Below are positions 1 through 8,892 of a stretch of 55,237 bases of DNA, in pieces. The stretch comes from Promicromonospora soli (GTDB lineage Bacteria > Actinomycetota > Actinomycetes > Actinomycetales > Cellulomonadaceae): positions 153,148 to 208,384 of the forward strand of contig NZ_BNAS01000007.1 in NCBI RefSeq assembly GCF_014653785.1, in the 5' to 3' direction. The notes beneath the pieces are model-generated. The model saw only the letters and a list, made by a program, of their open reading frames with translations, was not told where the DNA came from and did not search any database. How positions within the stretch are numbered: position 1 is the stretch's first letter; the number at the start of each line of letters is the position of its first letter. The position numbers were made by a program, and so were the translations under genes.

Positions 1-13
1 AGCACCTCAGCCC

Positions 14-52
14 CAGTTCTATCTCGCCACAGTTCTACCTCGGCGGGGCGAG
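14..52. repeat. Tandem 15-bp repeat with weak hairpin next to the lpqB stop
   Basis: Two near-identical 15-mers, CAGTTCTATCTCGCC (14-28) and CAGTTCTACCTCGGC (30-44), lie just beyond the lpqB stop. CTCGCC (23-28) can pair with GGCGAG (47-52), so the block may act as a weak terminator for the leftward operon. The same 15-mer with one change (CAGTTCTACTTCGGC) occurs on the minus strand at 17692-17706, inside another terminator, so it may be a dispersed repeat. The terminator role is inferred. Confidence 0.45.
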
Positions 53-1798
53 TCAGCCCGGGTAGGCCACCAGGTCGACGTCGTCGGCGAAGGGCTGCCA
101 GACGCCCGTCTCCTCGCGCTCCAGGTCGCCGTTCTCGGTGACCACCAGGATCCCCTCGTCGGCCACACCGGCCGCGAGCTGCTTGACGTCCGTGAGGCCC
201 GGGAGCTGCCGCGACTGGCCACCGCTGCCGGCCAGCCCGCCGACGCCGGCGGTCCAGACGCCGGAGATGCCGTCGTCGTCAAGGGTCAGGAGCGCCAGCA
301 TGGTGAGCCCGGCCCAGCGAGCCTCCACGGTGTCGACCACAGGCGCAGCGACCGAGAGCGGCGGCGCTAGGTCGACCAGGTTGTCCTCGTTGTCCCGCAC
401 GATGCCCGCCACCTGCACCTGTGTGCCCGACGGCGCCACGCTCACGATCGCTATGCGCGAACCTTCCGGCGACACCGAGACGCTGATCACCTGGCGCCCG
501 CTCAGCCAGTCGGGCTCCAGGGAGACCTCCTCGACCGCGACCTCCCCATCGACCATCACGGTGGACGCCACCCGCAGCTGGCCGGTGCCGCCACTGGTCC
601 ACGTCGCGCCGAACTTGTCGACGGACGGCGCAGCCAGGTCCGGACCTTCCAGGAGCTGCACCGGGCCGCCGTCGAGCGAGACGTTCACTATCCGGTCGGT
701 GCCGTCCCGGATGACGATCGGCTCGGTCGCCGGACTGAGCGCGAGCGCCGTCGGGTCCAGGTCCGACAGGTCGTTGGGCAGGTCGAACTCCACGGTGCGT
801 CCGTCGTCCACCCGGTACAGGCGGTGGTTCTTCAGCACCATCGGCTGGACGATCGTCTTCGGCAGGTTGACGCCGGCCGCGTCGACGGAGAGCCGGTTCT
901 GAGCGCTGTACAGCTCCACGGGGCGGACGCGGCCGGCTCCTTCGGAGAGGGTCGCGGAGAGCTGCGCGGCGATCACCGCGCGCTCGGCTGCCGGAGCGGC
1001 GCTGATCTGCTCGCTGAGCCGCACGACGACCGCCTCCGCGTCCTCCGAGTCCTGGACGGACGGAGAGGCGAGCTGGGTCCCCTCGGGCACCAGGGACTGG
1101 GTAGCCCCCTGGAGCCACTCGGGCGGCCCGGCGAGCATCTCCCGCACCGCCACGGTGCGCCAGGAGTACCGGGGGAACCAGCGCTGGTCGGGCACGAGAC
1201 TTTTGATGTCGTCCGCGGCCGGGAAGAACAGGCGCGTGGCCCGGTACTGGTTCGCGAACAGGTTGGAGGGCACCAGCACACCGTTGTCGAGGGCCGAGAT
1301 GCGCCACTCGCCGCCAGACTTCACGAGGGTGAACCGGTAGCCGAGCTCCCGCGGGTTGCCCACCTCCGTGTAGGTACCGACGCTGTCGAGGGTGGCGACG
1401 GTCGTCGCGCGCACGACGACCTCCACCGTCTCGGCACCTCGCAGCTCAACCCCCCGCTCGAACGGCTCCGGCAGCGGCGCCTCGCGCACCACGCGCACGG
1501 CCTCCTCCGGGTCCCACGTGCCGGCGACGTCCTCGGTCAGGAACTCCCGGGCCGTCTGGAACTCCTTCGGTGACGTCGTCGCCGCCACGGCCGCGCCCAG
1601 GAAGCCCAGCACGATCCTGTTGGGGTCCGCGCCGGGCGCCGGTCCCTGCGGCAGCAGCGCGATGTCGAGCGGTCGCTCCACGGGCGCGTTGCCGATCCGC
1701 ACCGGGCCCGACGTCGGGATCTGGGCGCAGGCCCCGAGACCGGCGACACCGGCCAGCGTGACGACAGCGGCGACAACGACGCTTGCTGCCTTACGCAT
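53..1798 (-). CDS. lpqB: Lipoprotein LpqB, partner of the MtrAB two-component system
   Basis: A 581-residue predicted lipoprotein. It starts MRKAASVV, continues with a hydrophobic segment and has the lipobox LGAC with the lipidated Cys at about residue 24. The body fits LpqB: an N-terminal GerMN-type domain (around residues 200-330) followed by a beta-propeller-like C-terminal half. In actinobacteria LpqB works with the sensor kinase MtrB outside the membrane and influences cell-wall and division phenotypes. The ATG overlaps the mtrB stop by one base (TGATG at 1800-1796), so the two are translationally coupled. An open frame continues far upstream through mtrB but is only a shadow: the signal peptide fixes the start. 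Confidence 0.93.
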   Translation of the reverse strand: MRKAASVVVAAVVTLAGVAGLGACAQIPTSGPVRIGNAPVERPLDIALLPQGPAPGADPNRIVLGFLGAAVAATTSPKEFQTAREFLTEDVAGTWDPEEAVRVVREAPLPEPFERGVELRGAETVEVVVRATTVATLDSVGTYTEVGNPRELGYRFTLVKSGGEWRISALDNGVLVPSNLFANQYRATRLFFPAADDIKSLVPDQRWFPRYSWRTVAVREMLAGPPEWLQGATQSLVPEGTQLASPSVQDSEDAEAVVVRLSEQISAAPAAERAVIAAQLSATLSEGAGRVRPVELYSAQNRLSVDAAGVNLPKTIVQPMVLKNHRLYRVDDGRTVEFDLPNDLSDLDPTALALSPATEPIVIRDGTDRIVNVSLDGGPVQLLEGPDLAAPSVDKFGATWTSGGTGQLRVASTVMVDGEVAVEEVSLEPDWLSGRQVISVSVSPEGSRIAIVSVAPSGTQVQVAGIVRDNEDNLVDLAPPLSVAAPVVDTVEARWAGLTMLALLTLDDDGISGVWTAGVGGLAGSGGQSRQLPGLTDVKQLAAGVADEGILVVTENGDLEREETGVWQPFADDVDLVAYPG

Positions 1799-3564
1799 CA
1801 GTGCACCTCCAGGTCGTTCGTGGCAGATCTCGGGTCGGCGGACTCTGCGGTCTCGTCCGGGTCCGACAGGTCGGGGATCGTCGTCGGCGTCGGGCCCGTG
1901 GCCGGGTGCACCACCGGGATCTGGCCGGTCCGGAGACCGGCCTCGTGGGACGCGGGCGCCATCGTCACGGGCGGCTCCCCCACCTCGACGCCGGCGCTGC
2001 GGGGCAGCGTGAGGCGGAAGCTCGCACCCTGCCCGGGGCGGCCCCAGGCGTCGAGGCGCCCGGCGTGCAGGCGCGCGTCCTCGAGCGCGATCGCCAGGCC
2101 CAGGCCGGAGCCGCCCGTAGTGCGGGCTCGCGCCGGGTCGGCCCGCCAGAACCGGTCGAACACGTGCTCGACCTCCTGCTTCGTCATACCGACGCCGTAG
2201 TCGCGCACCACGACGGCGACCGCTCGGTTGTCCTCCGCGACGGTGACCTCGACAGGCCGCTCCTCGGCGTGCTCTATCGCGTTGACGACGAGGTTGCGCA
2301 GGATGCGCTCGATGCGGCGCGGGTCGAAGTCGGCGAAGGCGTCGCCGTCGGGCAGCCGTACCGAGACCCGCACGTCCTTGGTCTCCGCGAGCGGGGCGGC
2401 CTGCTCCACCACGGACATGACGAGGTCGCGCAGGTCGCGGCGCTCGGCGTCGAGCACGGCGGCGCCCGCGTCGAACCGGCTGATCTCCAGCAGGTCGGAC
2501 AGGAGCGACTCGAACCGGTCGATCTGGCCGAGGAGCAGCTCGGCCGAGCGGGCGGCGTCCTCGTCCATCTGGTCGCGCGACTCGTGGATGATCTCGCTCG
2601 CCATGCGGATGGTGGTGAGCGGGGTACGCAGCTCGTGCGACACGTCGGAGACGAACCGGCGCTGCATGGTCGACAGCTCCTCCATGCGCCGGATCTGGTC
2701 CTGCAGGCTCTCCGCCATCTCGTTGAACGATCGCGCGAGGCTCGCCATCTCGTCGGTGCCGCGGGCACCCGGCATGCGCTCCGACAGGTGACCCTCGGCG
2801 AGGCGCTCCGCCACGGTCGCGGCGCGCGTCACGGGCGTGACCGTCTGCCGCGCCATCGTCCAGGTGACGACGCCGAGGAGCGCGAGCATCCCGAACCCGC
2901 CCGCGAGCAGCACGCGGTGCACGAACGACAGCGTCTCCTGCTCGGGCTCCAGGGAGTAGAGGTAGTAGATCTCGTACCCGGCGTCCGGCGCGGCCTGGAC
3001 CGTGGAGCCCACGATGACACCGGGGCGCACCATGCCCGAGCCGTTGGGCGCGGGGATGCCCACCGCCTGCAGCACCTGGTCGTCGTCGGAGGCGAGGTTG
3101 GCCTGGCGCAGCTCGGTGGTGATGAGCACGTCCGTCAGCTCGGGCCGGGTGGCGATGTCGCTCACCTGGACGGTGCTGCCGAGCTCGTGCAGCAGGAAGT
3201 ACGCCTCGGCCGTGGAACCGCTCGTGGCGCCGAGCGTCGCGATGGTGTCGTTCAGCAGCGTCTGCAGCTCGCCGTCCGACGTCGTGGCCGTCTCCGAGAA
3301 GGTCCGCGAGACCTGCGCCGTCAGCGCGGCGGCCTCTCGGTCGATGGCCGCCAGGCGCTGCTCGTAGATGCCGTCCCGGACCGACGTCGACAGGTACAGC
3401 CCCAGCACCGCGATGGCCGCCAAGCCGATCGCCAGCGCGGTGGTGACGACCCGCAGCTGCAGCGAGGCGCGCCACTGGGCAACCGATCGACGGGTGGCCC
3501 GGATCGTGACCACCCGGGCCCTTGACACCACCCGGCGGAGCCGAGTGACCAGGCCGGACGGCAT
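1798..3564 (-). CDS. mtrB: Sensor histidine kinase MtrB
   Basis: A 588-residue membrane histidine kinase. Order: basic cytoplasmic N-terminus, TM1 (about 38-60), extracytoplasmic sensor region, TM2 (about 217-238), HAMP (about 240-292), dimerisation helix with DVSHELRTPLTT (phospho-accepting His about 310), then a HATPase domain ending with the GGSGLGLAIA G-box. Downstream of mtrA with a TGATG overlap and coupled to lpqB in the same way, the usual mtrA-mtrB-lpqB order. It autophosphorylates and passes phosphate to MtrA; the family controls wall hydrolases and division. The C-terminal tail after the kinase is long, proline/threonine-rich and probably disordered. Confidence 0.95.
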   Translation of the reverse strand: MPSGLVTRLRRVVSRARVVTIRATRRSVAQWRASLQLRVVTTALAIGLAAIAVLGLYLSTSVRDGIYEQRLAAIDREAAALTAQVSRTFSETATTSDGELQTLLNDTIATLGATSGSTAEAYFLLHELGSTVQVSDIATRPELTDVLITTELRQANLASDDDQVLQAVGIPAPNGSGMVRPGVIVGSTVQAAPDAGYEIYYLYSLEPEQETLSFVHRVLLAGGFGMLALLGVVTWTMARQTVTPVTRAATVAERLAEGHLSERMPGARGTDEMASLARSFNEMAESLQDQIRRMEELSTMQRRFVSDVSHELRTPLTTIRMASEIIHESRDQMDEDAARSAELLLGQIDRFESLLSDLLEISRFDAGAAVLDAERRDLRDLVMSVVEQAAPLAETKDVRVSVRLPDGDAFADFDPRRIERILRNLVVNAIEHAEERPVEVTVAEDNRAVAVVVRDYGVGMTKQEVEHVFDRFWRADPARARTTGGSGLGLAIALEDARLHAGRLDAWGRPGQGASFRLTLPRSAGVEVGEPPVTMAPASHEAGLRTGQIPVVHPATGPTPTTIPDLSDPDETAESADPRSATNDLEVH

Positions 3565-4244
3565 CAGCGTGTCGCGCCCGCCTTGTAACCGACGCCGCGA
3601 ACCGTGAGGACGATCTCCGGGTTCTCCGGGTCACGCTCGATCTTGGAGCGCAGGCGCTGGACGTGGACGTTGACCAGGCGGGTGTCCGCGCTGTGCCGGT
3701 AGCCCCAGACGCGCTCCAGCAGCACCTCGCGCGTGAACACCTGCCAGGGCTTGCGGGCCAGGGCCACGAGCAGGTCGAACTCCAGCGGGGTGAGCGCGAT
3801 GCGCTCGCCGTCGCGCATGACGGTGTGGCCGGTGACGTCGATCTCGACGTCGCCCACCACGAGCCGCTCCGGGCCGGGGTCCTCGCTGCGGCGCAGGCGG
3901 GCCTTGATCCGGGCCACCAGCTCCTTGGGCTTGAACGGCTTGGACACGTAGTCGTCGGCGCCGGACTCGAGGCCCACCACCACGTCGAGCGTGTCCGACT
4001 TGGCCGTCAGCATGATGATCGGCACGCCGGACTCGGCGCGGATCTCGCGGCAGACCTGCACGCCGTCCTTGCCGGGCAGCATGAGATCGAGCAGCACGAG
4101 GTCCGGCTGGTGGGTGCGGAACATCCCCAGGGCGGAGTCCCCGTCGGCGCAGAAGATGGACTCGATGCCCTCGCCCTTGAGGACGATGCCGATCATCTCT
4201 GCCAGTGCTGTGTCGTCATCGACGACGAGAACTCGTACCTTCAT
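3564..4244 (-). CDS. mtrA: Response regulator MtrA (OmpR/PhoB type)
   Basis: A 226-residue response regulator. The receiver domain shows the acidic pair DDD (10-12), phospho-accepting Asp53 in LLDLMLPGKDG, Thr80 and Lys102 (SKPFKP). A winged-helix DNA-binding domain follows from about residue 130 (LTPLEFDLLVALARKP ... RLVNVHVQRLRSKIE ... TVRGVGYK). The ATG at 4244 is preceded by a good GGAGG site. It is the first gene of the operon, overlapping mtrB by one base. The product is a DNA-binding regulator activated by MtrB. Confidence 0.97.
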   Translation of the reverse strand: MKVRVLVVDDDTALAEMIGIVLKGEGIESIFCADGDSALGMFRTHQPDLVLLDLMLPGKDGVQVCREIRAESGVPIIMLTAKSDTLDVVVGLESGADDYVSKPFKPKELVARIKARLRRSEDPGPERLVVGDVEIDVTGHTVMRDGERIALTPLEFDLLVALARKPWQVFTREVLLERVWGYRHSADTRLVNVHVQRLRSKIERDPENPEIVLTVRGVGYKAGATR

Positions 4245-4431
4245 GTCCTCCAGTGTGCCAGGCCGGTCCAGGAATCCCGGTCTTCAGGGCCACGGCGCGG
4301 CGTCTTCACCCCACTGAGGCGCCGTCGCGCTCGGGCGGACCGGATCTCGGGAGGGGCGAGAACCCCCGCAGGACGCCGCCGACCACCGCCGGGTCCTGGC
4401 CGTGCTGCGGCATCTCGGTGTCTGACGGCGG

Positions 4432-5784
4432 TCAGAGGCGGCCGGCAGCCTTGAGCGCCAGGTACTCGTCTGCAAGGCGCGGCGCCAGGTCGTCCGGCAG
4501 CGCCTCGACGACGTCGGCCCCGTAGCGCCGCAGCATCGTGGTGACGGCGGTGCGCTCCAGGTCGCCGCGCGCGGCGGCCGCGGCGTCGTAGACCTCGGCG
4601 ACCGTCTCGCGGCCGGCGCGGAGCCCCGCCACCTCCTCGTCCGCGACGGAGGCGACGACGACCGTGTGGTCGCGGGCGAGCTGGTCCACGACGGGCAGCA
4701 GGCCGTTCTCCACCGCCGCCGGGTCGAGGGTCGTGAGCAGCACCACGAGCGCGCGCTGTGTCATGCGGGTCCGCACCTGCGTCACCACGCCCGGCCAGTC
4801 GGTCTCCAGCAGCACCGGCTCGACGGTCGCCAGGGACTCGGCCATGGCGGGCATGAGCCGCGGCCCGGCCGCGCCCACCACACGGGACCGCACGGTGCGG
4901 TCGAACGCGACGAGCTCAACCCGGTCCCCCGCGTGCCCGGCCAGCGCGGCGAGCAGCAGCGCCGCCTCGATGCTGGCGTCCAGCCGCGGCGCGCCCGTCG
5001 AGTCAGCGGCGCCCACGCGGGCGGCGGCCGTACGGCCCGTGTCCAGCACGATCAGCACGCGCCGGTCCCGCTCGGGGCGCCACGTGCGCACCACCACCTC
5101 GCGGCGGCGGGCGGTGGCACGCCAGTCGATCGAGCGGACGTCGTCGCCCACCACGTACTCCCGGAGCGAGTCGAACTCCGTGCCCTCGCCGCGGATCTGC
5201 ACCGCCGCGCGGCCGTCCATCTCCCGCAGCCGCGCCAGGCGCGACGGCAGGTGCTTGCGGCTGGCGAACTCCGGCAGCACGCGCAGGCGGCCGGGCACGG
5301 GCAGCGTCACCTGGCGGCCCGCCAGACCCAGCGGCCCGAGGCTGCGGATCGTCACGCCGCCCGCCGCCCGGTCGCCGCGCCGCGTCGGCACGAGCGTGGT
5401 GGGCAGGCGCGCGGCCTCGCCGTCGGGCAGGTCCACGTGGTGGCGCCCCGAGCCGCCCGACGCCGGACGCGCCCGCTGACCGTTCCCCCGCCCCGGACCG
5501 GCGCCGGCCGACGGGCCCCACGCATCGCGGATCACGCCACGCAGCCGCCGGCCGGAGGCATTCCGGACGACGAGCTCGCTGGTCGCCTCCGAGCGCAGCC
5601 GGACCGACGCCGGAACCCGGCGCTGTACGGCGACTCGCCGCGGCGACGCGGCCAGCGCGACGTCGACGAGGCACACCAGGACCACTACCGCCGCCCAGAC
5701 CAGCACCGTGCCGTTCGCCGGCAGGAGCAGCACGGGCACCACCCCGAGGCCCATCAGGGCGGCGGCCCGCCACGTCACGACCAT
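4432..5784 (-). CDS. DUF58 protein (vWA-like), MoxR partner
   Basis: A 450-residue membrane-anchored DUF58 protein. Two hydrophobic segments near the N-terminus (about 8-45) are followed by a soluble region carrying the family signature, roughly EFDSLREYVVGDD-RSIDW-ATARR, and a vWA-like core beginning IVLDTG. DUF58 proteins are encoded with MoxR AAA ATPases and are thought to act as their metal-dependent adaptors in envelope or protein-complex maturation; the client here is unknown. An in-frame ATG lies 34 codons upstream, but the extra residues come from intergenic repeat-like sequence, so the MVVTWRAAAL start at 5784 is preferred. It lies 58 bp downstream of the moxR stop. Confidence 0.88.
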   Translation of the reverse strand: MVVTWRAAALMGLGVVPVLLLPANGTVLVWAAVVVLVCLVDVALAASPRRVAVQRRVPASVRLRSEATSELVVRNASGRRLRGVIRDAWGPSAGAGPGRGNGQRARPASGGSGRHHVDLPDGEAARLPTTLVPTRRGDRAAGGVTIRSLGPLGLAGRQVTLPVPGRLRVLPEFASRKHLPSRLARLREMDGRAAVQIRGEGTEFDSLREYVVGDDVRSIDWRATARRREVVVRTWRPERDRRVLIVLDTGRTAAARVGAADSTGAPRLDASIEAALLLAALAGHAGDRVELVAFDRTVRSRVVGAAGPRLMPAMAESLATVEPVLLETDWPGVVTQVRTRMTQRALVVLLTTLDPAAVENGLLPVVDQLARDHTVVVASVADEEVAGLRAGRETVAEVYDAAAAARGDLERTAVTTMLRRYGADVVEALPDDLAPRLADEYLALKAAGRL

Positions 5785-5842
5785 CGGGTTCCCCGGGTCT
5801 CGATGCGCGGTTCCCGAGCCGGTCGAAGGGCGGCCACCCTGG
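5785..5842. repeat. Intergenic GC-rich element of a common actinobacterial type
   Basis: The short gap between moxR and the DUF58 gene contains, on the minus strand, CCCTTCGACCGGCTCGGGAA. This resembles the widespread '(C)CCTTCGACAGGCTCAGGGA' intergenic repeats of Micrococcales. Only a half-element is present here, with no matching second arm, so any role is unclear. Confidence 0.3.
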
Positions 5843-6925
5843 TCACCGCGGTACCGGCACGGAGGCCAGCACCGTGTCCAGCACACCCTCGGCGGTGACG
5901 CCCTCGAGCTCGGCCTCGGCGCGCAGCTGCACGCGGTGCCGCAGCGTCGGGTGGGCGAGCGCCTTGATGTCGTCGGGCGTCACGAACGAGCGTCCCGACA
6001 GCCACGCCCACGCCCGCGCCGTGCGCAGCAGCGCGGTGGCGCCACGCGGAGAGACGCCAAGCGAGAGCGACGGCGAGAAGCGGGTGGCGCGGCAGACGTC
6101 CACGGCGTAGCCGAGCACCTCCCGCGACACCTGGACCCGCGCCACCTCGACGCGGGCACGCTCCAGGATCGTGGCGTCGGCGACGGGCGTGACACCGGCG
6201 GCCGCCAGGTTGCGCGGGTCGAAGCCCGCGGCGTGCCGGGCCAGGACCTCGATCTCCTGCTCGCGCTCGGGCAGCGGAAGCACGAGCTTGAGCAGGAACC
6301 GGTCGAGCTGGGCCTCGGGCAGCGAGTAGGTGCCCTCGTACTCGACGGGGTTCTGGGTGGCGATCACCAGGAACGGGTCGGGCAGCGGACGGGGCTTGCC
6401 GTCCACCGACACCTGCCGCTCCTCCATCGCCTCCAGCAGGGACGCCTGGGTCTTGGGGGGCGTGCGGTTGATCTCGTCCGCCAGCACCAGGTTGGTGAAC
6501 ACGGGGCCCTCGCGGAACGAGAACTCGGCAGTGCGCGCGTCGTACACGAGCGAGCCCGTCACGTCGCCCGGCATGAGGTCGGGCGTGAACTGGACGCGCT
6601 TGGTGTCCAGCCGCAGGGCCGCCGCCAGGGTGCGGACCAGGAGGGTCTTCGCCACGCCCGGCACGCCCTCCAGGAGCACGTGCCCCTGGCACAGCAGCGC
6701 GATGAGCAGGCTGGTCACCGCCGCGTCCTGCCCGACGACGGCCTTGCCCACCTCGGTACGGACCGCCGCCAGGGCGGCGCGCAGCTCCTGCGACGGGGCG
6801 GGCGGCTCGGGCGCGGTCTGCGTGGCCACAGGCTGCGGAGCCGTTGCCACGGGCTGCGGCTGCGGAGCGGGCCTCGGCTCAGCGGGCTGCTGGGCGGGCT
6901 GGTTGGGGAAGGCTGGTTCGGTCAC
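5843..6925 (-). CDS. MoxR-family AAA+ ATPase
   Basis: A 360-residue AAA+ ATPase. A proline/glutamine-rich, likely disordered N-terminal tail of about 45 residues precedes the ATPase core with Walker A GVPGVAKT, Walker B LVLADEINR and sensor-1 region ATQNPVEYEGTYSLPEAQLDRF, all hallmarks of the MoxR branch. MoxR ATPases act as chaperone-like partners of vWA/DUF58 proteins, and the downstream DUF58 gene fits. The GTG start overlaps the stop of the DUF4350 gene (GTGA), so translation is probably coupled. Confidence 0.93.
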   Translation of the reverse strand: MTEPAFPNQPAQQPAEPRPAPQPQPVATAPQPVATQTAPEPPAPSQELRAALAAVRTEVGKAVVGQDAAVTSLLIALLCQGHVLLEGVPGVAKTLLVRTLAAALRLDTKRVQFTPDLMPGDVTGSLVYDARTAEFSFREGPVFTNLVLADEINRTPPKTQASLLEAMEERQVSVDGKPRPLPDPFLVIATQNPVEYEGTYSLPEAQLDRFLLKLVLPLPEREQEIEVLARHAAGFDPRNLAAAGVTPVADATILERARVEVARVQVSREVLGYAVDVCRATRFSPSLSLGVSPRGATALLRTARAWAWLSGRSFVTPDDIKALAHPTLRHRVQLRAEAELEGVTAEGVLDTVLASVPVPR

Positions 6926-8190
6926 GGTCGGTAGACCTCGCTCTCCAGGAAGTCGAGTCGGCGCGCGAGCTCGGCGAGCGCGGCGTCGTCAGCGGGCGGT
7001 GGGCCATAGAGCAGGTCTGCCACCTGCTGCGGCGGGCGGTTCGTGGCGGCCACGACGGCATCGACCACGGTATTGGCATCGGACGAGCGGGCGAGACCGA
7101 GGCGTGAGGCGATCCGGTCCGCCGCCGCCGCCCGCAAGCCCGCGGCGGCATGCCCGCTGGCACGGGCCGCCCGGTACAGACGGGCGCGGCCGCGGGTCGC
7201 CTCGGCCGAGCGGACGAGGACCGGCAGGTCCTCGACGACGAGCGGGCCCATGCGGCGCACGCGCCAGAGCGCGAGCAGCACGGCAGCGAGCACAGCCACG
7301 AGGGCGACCGGCGCGGAACCCGGCGGCATCTGGGGGTTCACCTGGCCGCGCTCGGCCGGCGTTGGCTCGTCGTCGCCGGTGCTGACGTCCATCGGGTTCG
7401 GCACCAGCCAGACGAGGTCCTCGTGCTGGCCGAGCATCCACAGCGCGAGCGCCGCGTTGCCCTCGTCCAGGACCGAGTCGTTGCGGATCACCGCCGGGTC
7501 GCTGACCACGGTCACCGACCGGTCCGGGAAGTCCAGGCGTGCATAGGCGAAGGCGCCCATGCCGTCGGGCCAGCACAGGACTGGGCGGACGGCGTCGCCG
7601 TTAGTCGACGTGTCGTAGAGGCCGGGCCCGAGCTCGAGCGCGCCCGCTGCCCGCGCGGCCGGGTCGTCGCACTGCGGCTGGACGGGGCCGGACAGCTCGC
7701 TGTACATGGAGTCGACAGTGTTCCGAGTCACGGCCCCGATCATGCTGTAGTCCGGGTTGAGCACCACGAGGTCCGCCCCCGTGCGGCTCAGCGACGAGAT
7801 CTGGTCCTCGGCGAAGAACGCCGGGTTGGGTGTGACCAGGAGCGTGCTGTCGGGGCCGGCGGCCGCGACGGCGTCGGCCACCGAGGTGACGTGCGTGATC
7901 TGCACGCCCTGGTCCTCCAACACCTCGGCCACGGCCATGGCCCCGTCCGACTCCGGGTTGTCCGGCGCGTATGACTCGGCCGACGTCGGCTGGCGCACCA
8001 CCGCGAGGAACAGGACGAGCAGCGCGATCACCCCGAGCACCGTCAGCGGCCAGCGCATGCGGCGCCATCTGTTGGCGGCGCGCGACCGGCCGGTGGTGTC
8101 GTCGCCGATGATCACCGGTGGCTCGTTGACCAGGGCCGCAGGCGCGGGCCGAGTCGGAGCGTGGGGCGGGGGCACCGCCGGGGCGGTCAC
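6922..8190 (-). CDS. DUF4350 membrane protein
   Basis: A 422-residue protein with a cytoplasmic proline-rich N-terminus, one TM helix (about 48-66), a long extracytoplasmic domain and a second TM helix (about 290-310, PVALVAVLAAVLLALW). This is the architecture of DUF4350 proteins found beside MoxR/DUF58/DUF4129 genes. The extracytoplasmic part begins SYAPDNPESDGAMAVAEVLEDQGVQ, typical of the family. Function unknown; probably part of the MoxR-linked envelope system. GTG start overlapping the DUF4129 stop (GTGA), GTGA overlap also with moxR. Confidence 0.85.
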   Translation of the reverse strand: MTAPAVPPPHAPTRPAPAALVNEPPVIIGDDTTGRSRAANRWRRMRWPLTVLGVIALLVLFLAVVRQPTSAESYAPDNPESDGAMAVAEVLEDQGVQITHVTSVADAVAAAGPDSTLLVTPNPAFFAEDQISSLSRTGADLVVLNPDYSMIGAVTRNTVDSMYSELSGPVQPQCDDPAARAAGALELGPGLYDTSTNGDAVRPVLCWPDGMGAFAYARLDFPDRSVTVVSDPAVIRNDSVLDEGNAALALWMLGQHEDLVWLVPNPMDVSTGDDEPTPAERGQVNPQMPPGSAPVALVAVLAAVLLALWRVRRMGPLVVEDLPVLVRSAEATRGRARLYRAARASGHAAAGLRAAAADRIASRLGLARSSDANTVVDAVVAATNRPPQQVADLLYGPPPADDAALAELARRLDFLESEVYRP

Positions 8191-8891
8191 GCGGACACCC
8201 CAGGCTTCTCTTCCGCCCGCTCCTCGGTGTCCGAGCCGGAGCTCGCACCAGCGGCCGAGCCGGCGACCGGCAGGGCAGCGGGCCGGGCCGCCGCGACCTC
8301 GGCGTCGAGCTCGCGCAGCGCGGCGTCGTCCGCGGCCGTGGCGACCAGGTCACCGTACTCGACCCCGTCGAACAGGTCCGCGCCCGAGCGCAGGCGTGCG
8401 GCCTGCGCGGGCAAGCGCTCCCCTGCGTCGGCGGCGGCCTCCTGTGCCGTACGGCCGGGTCGCGGTTCGATGATCACTCGTTCCTCCAGGATCCGGACGA
8501 CGGCGCGGAAACGCTCGACCACCGCCGTCCGCCAGTCACCCGACGCCGCCGCGGCGTCCGCCGAGGCGCGCAGCTCCGCGGCCGAGCGGGTGTCGTCGCT
8601 GTCGAGCACCTTCGCGGAACGGGCGCGGTCGCGCCCCAGTCGCACCGGCCCGGCCACCAACCAGGCGATCCCGACCACCACCGCGGCGATCACCGCGATG
8701 GTGATCGCGAGCTGCGGGCCCGCCATGGTGAGAGCCGCGGGCCACTCGATCTCGTCCAGGCGCTCCAGCACCCAGCTGATGAGGCGTGAGAGCAGCGACT
8801 CCCGCTCCGCGTACTCGGGGCGCTGGAGCTCGCTCGTGAGCCACTCGCGGGCGGTGTCCCGGTCCGGGACGACAGGTACGTCGAACCTCAT
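8187..8891 (-). CDS. DUF4129 domain membrane protein
   Basis: A 234-residue protein with a single central TM helix (about 62-80, AITIAVIAAVVVGIAWLVAG) and a cytoplasmic C-terminal DUF4129 domain, recognised by the stretch around RAVVRILEERVIIEPRPGRTAQE. DUF4129 genes travel with MoxR/DUF58/DUF4350; some family members are fused to transglutaminase domains, absent here. The C-terminus is Ala/Ser/Glu-rich and probably disordered. Its ATG is one base beyond the stop of the upstream gene (TGACATG), and its stop overlaps the next GTG. Confidence 0.85.
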   Translation of the reverse strand: MRFDVPVVPDRDTAREWLTSELQRPEYAERESLLSRLISWVLERLDEIEWPAALTMAGPQLAITIAVIAAVVVGIAWLVAGPVRLGRDRARSAKVLDSDDTRSAAELRASADAAAASGDWRTAVVERFRAVVRILEERVIIEPRPGRTAQEAAADAGERLPAQAARLRSGADLFDGVEYGDLVATAADDAALRELDAEVAAARPAALPVAGSAAGASSGSDTEERAEEKPGVSA

Positions 8892-8892
8892 G

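Noticed and set aside
53-3634. A 1193-codon open frame spanning lpqB and mtrB on the minus strand
   Set aside because: Only its C-terminal 581 codons have the lipoprotein signal and family content of LpqB; the upstream part is a frame shadow of mtrB, and GC-rich DNA yields long stop-free frames.
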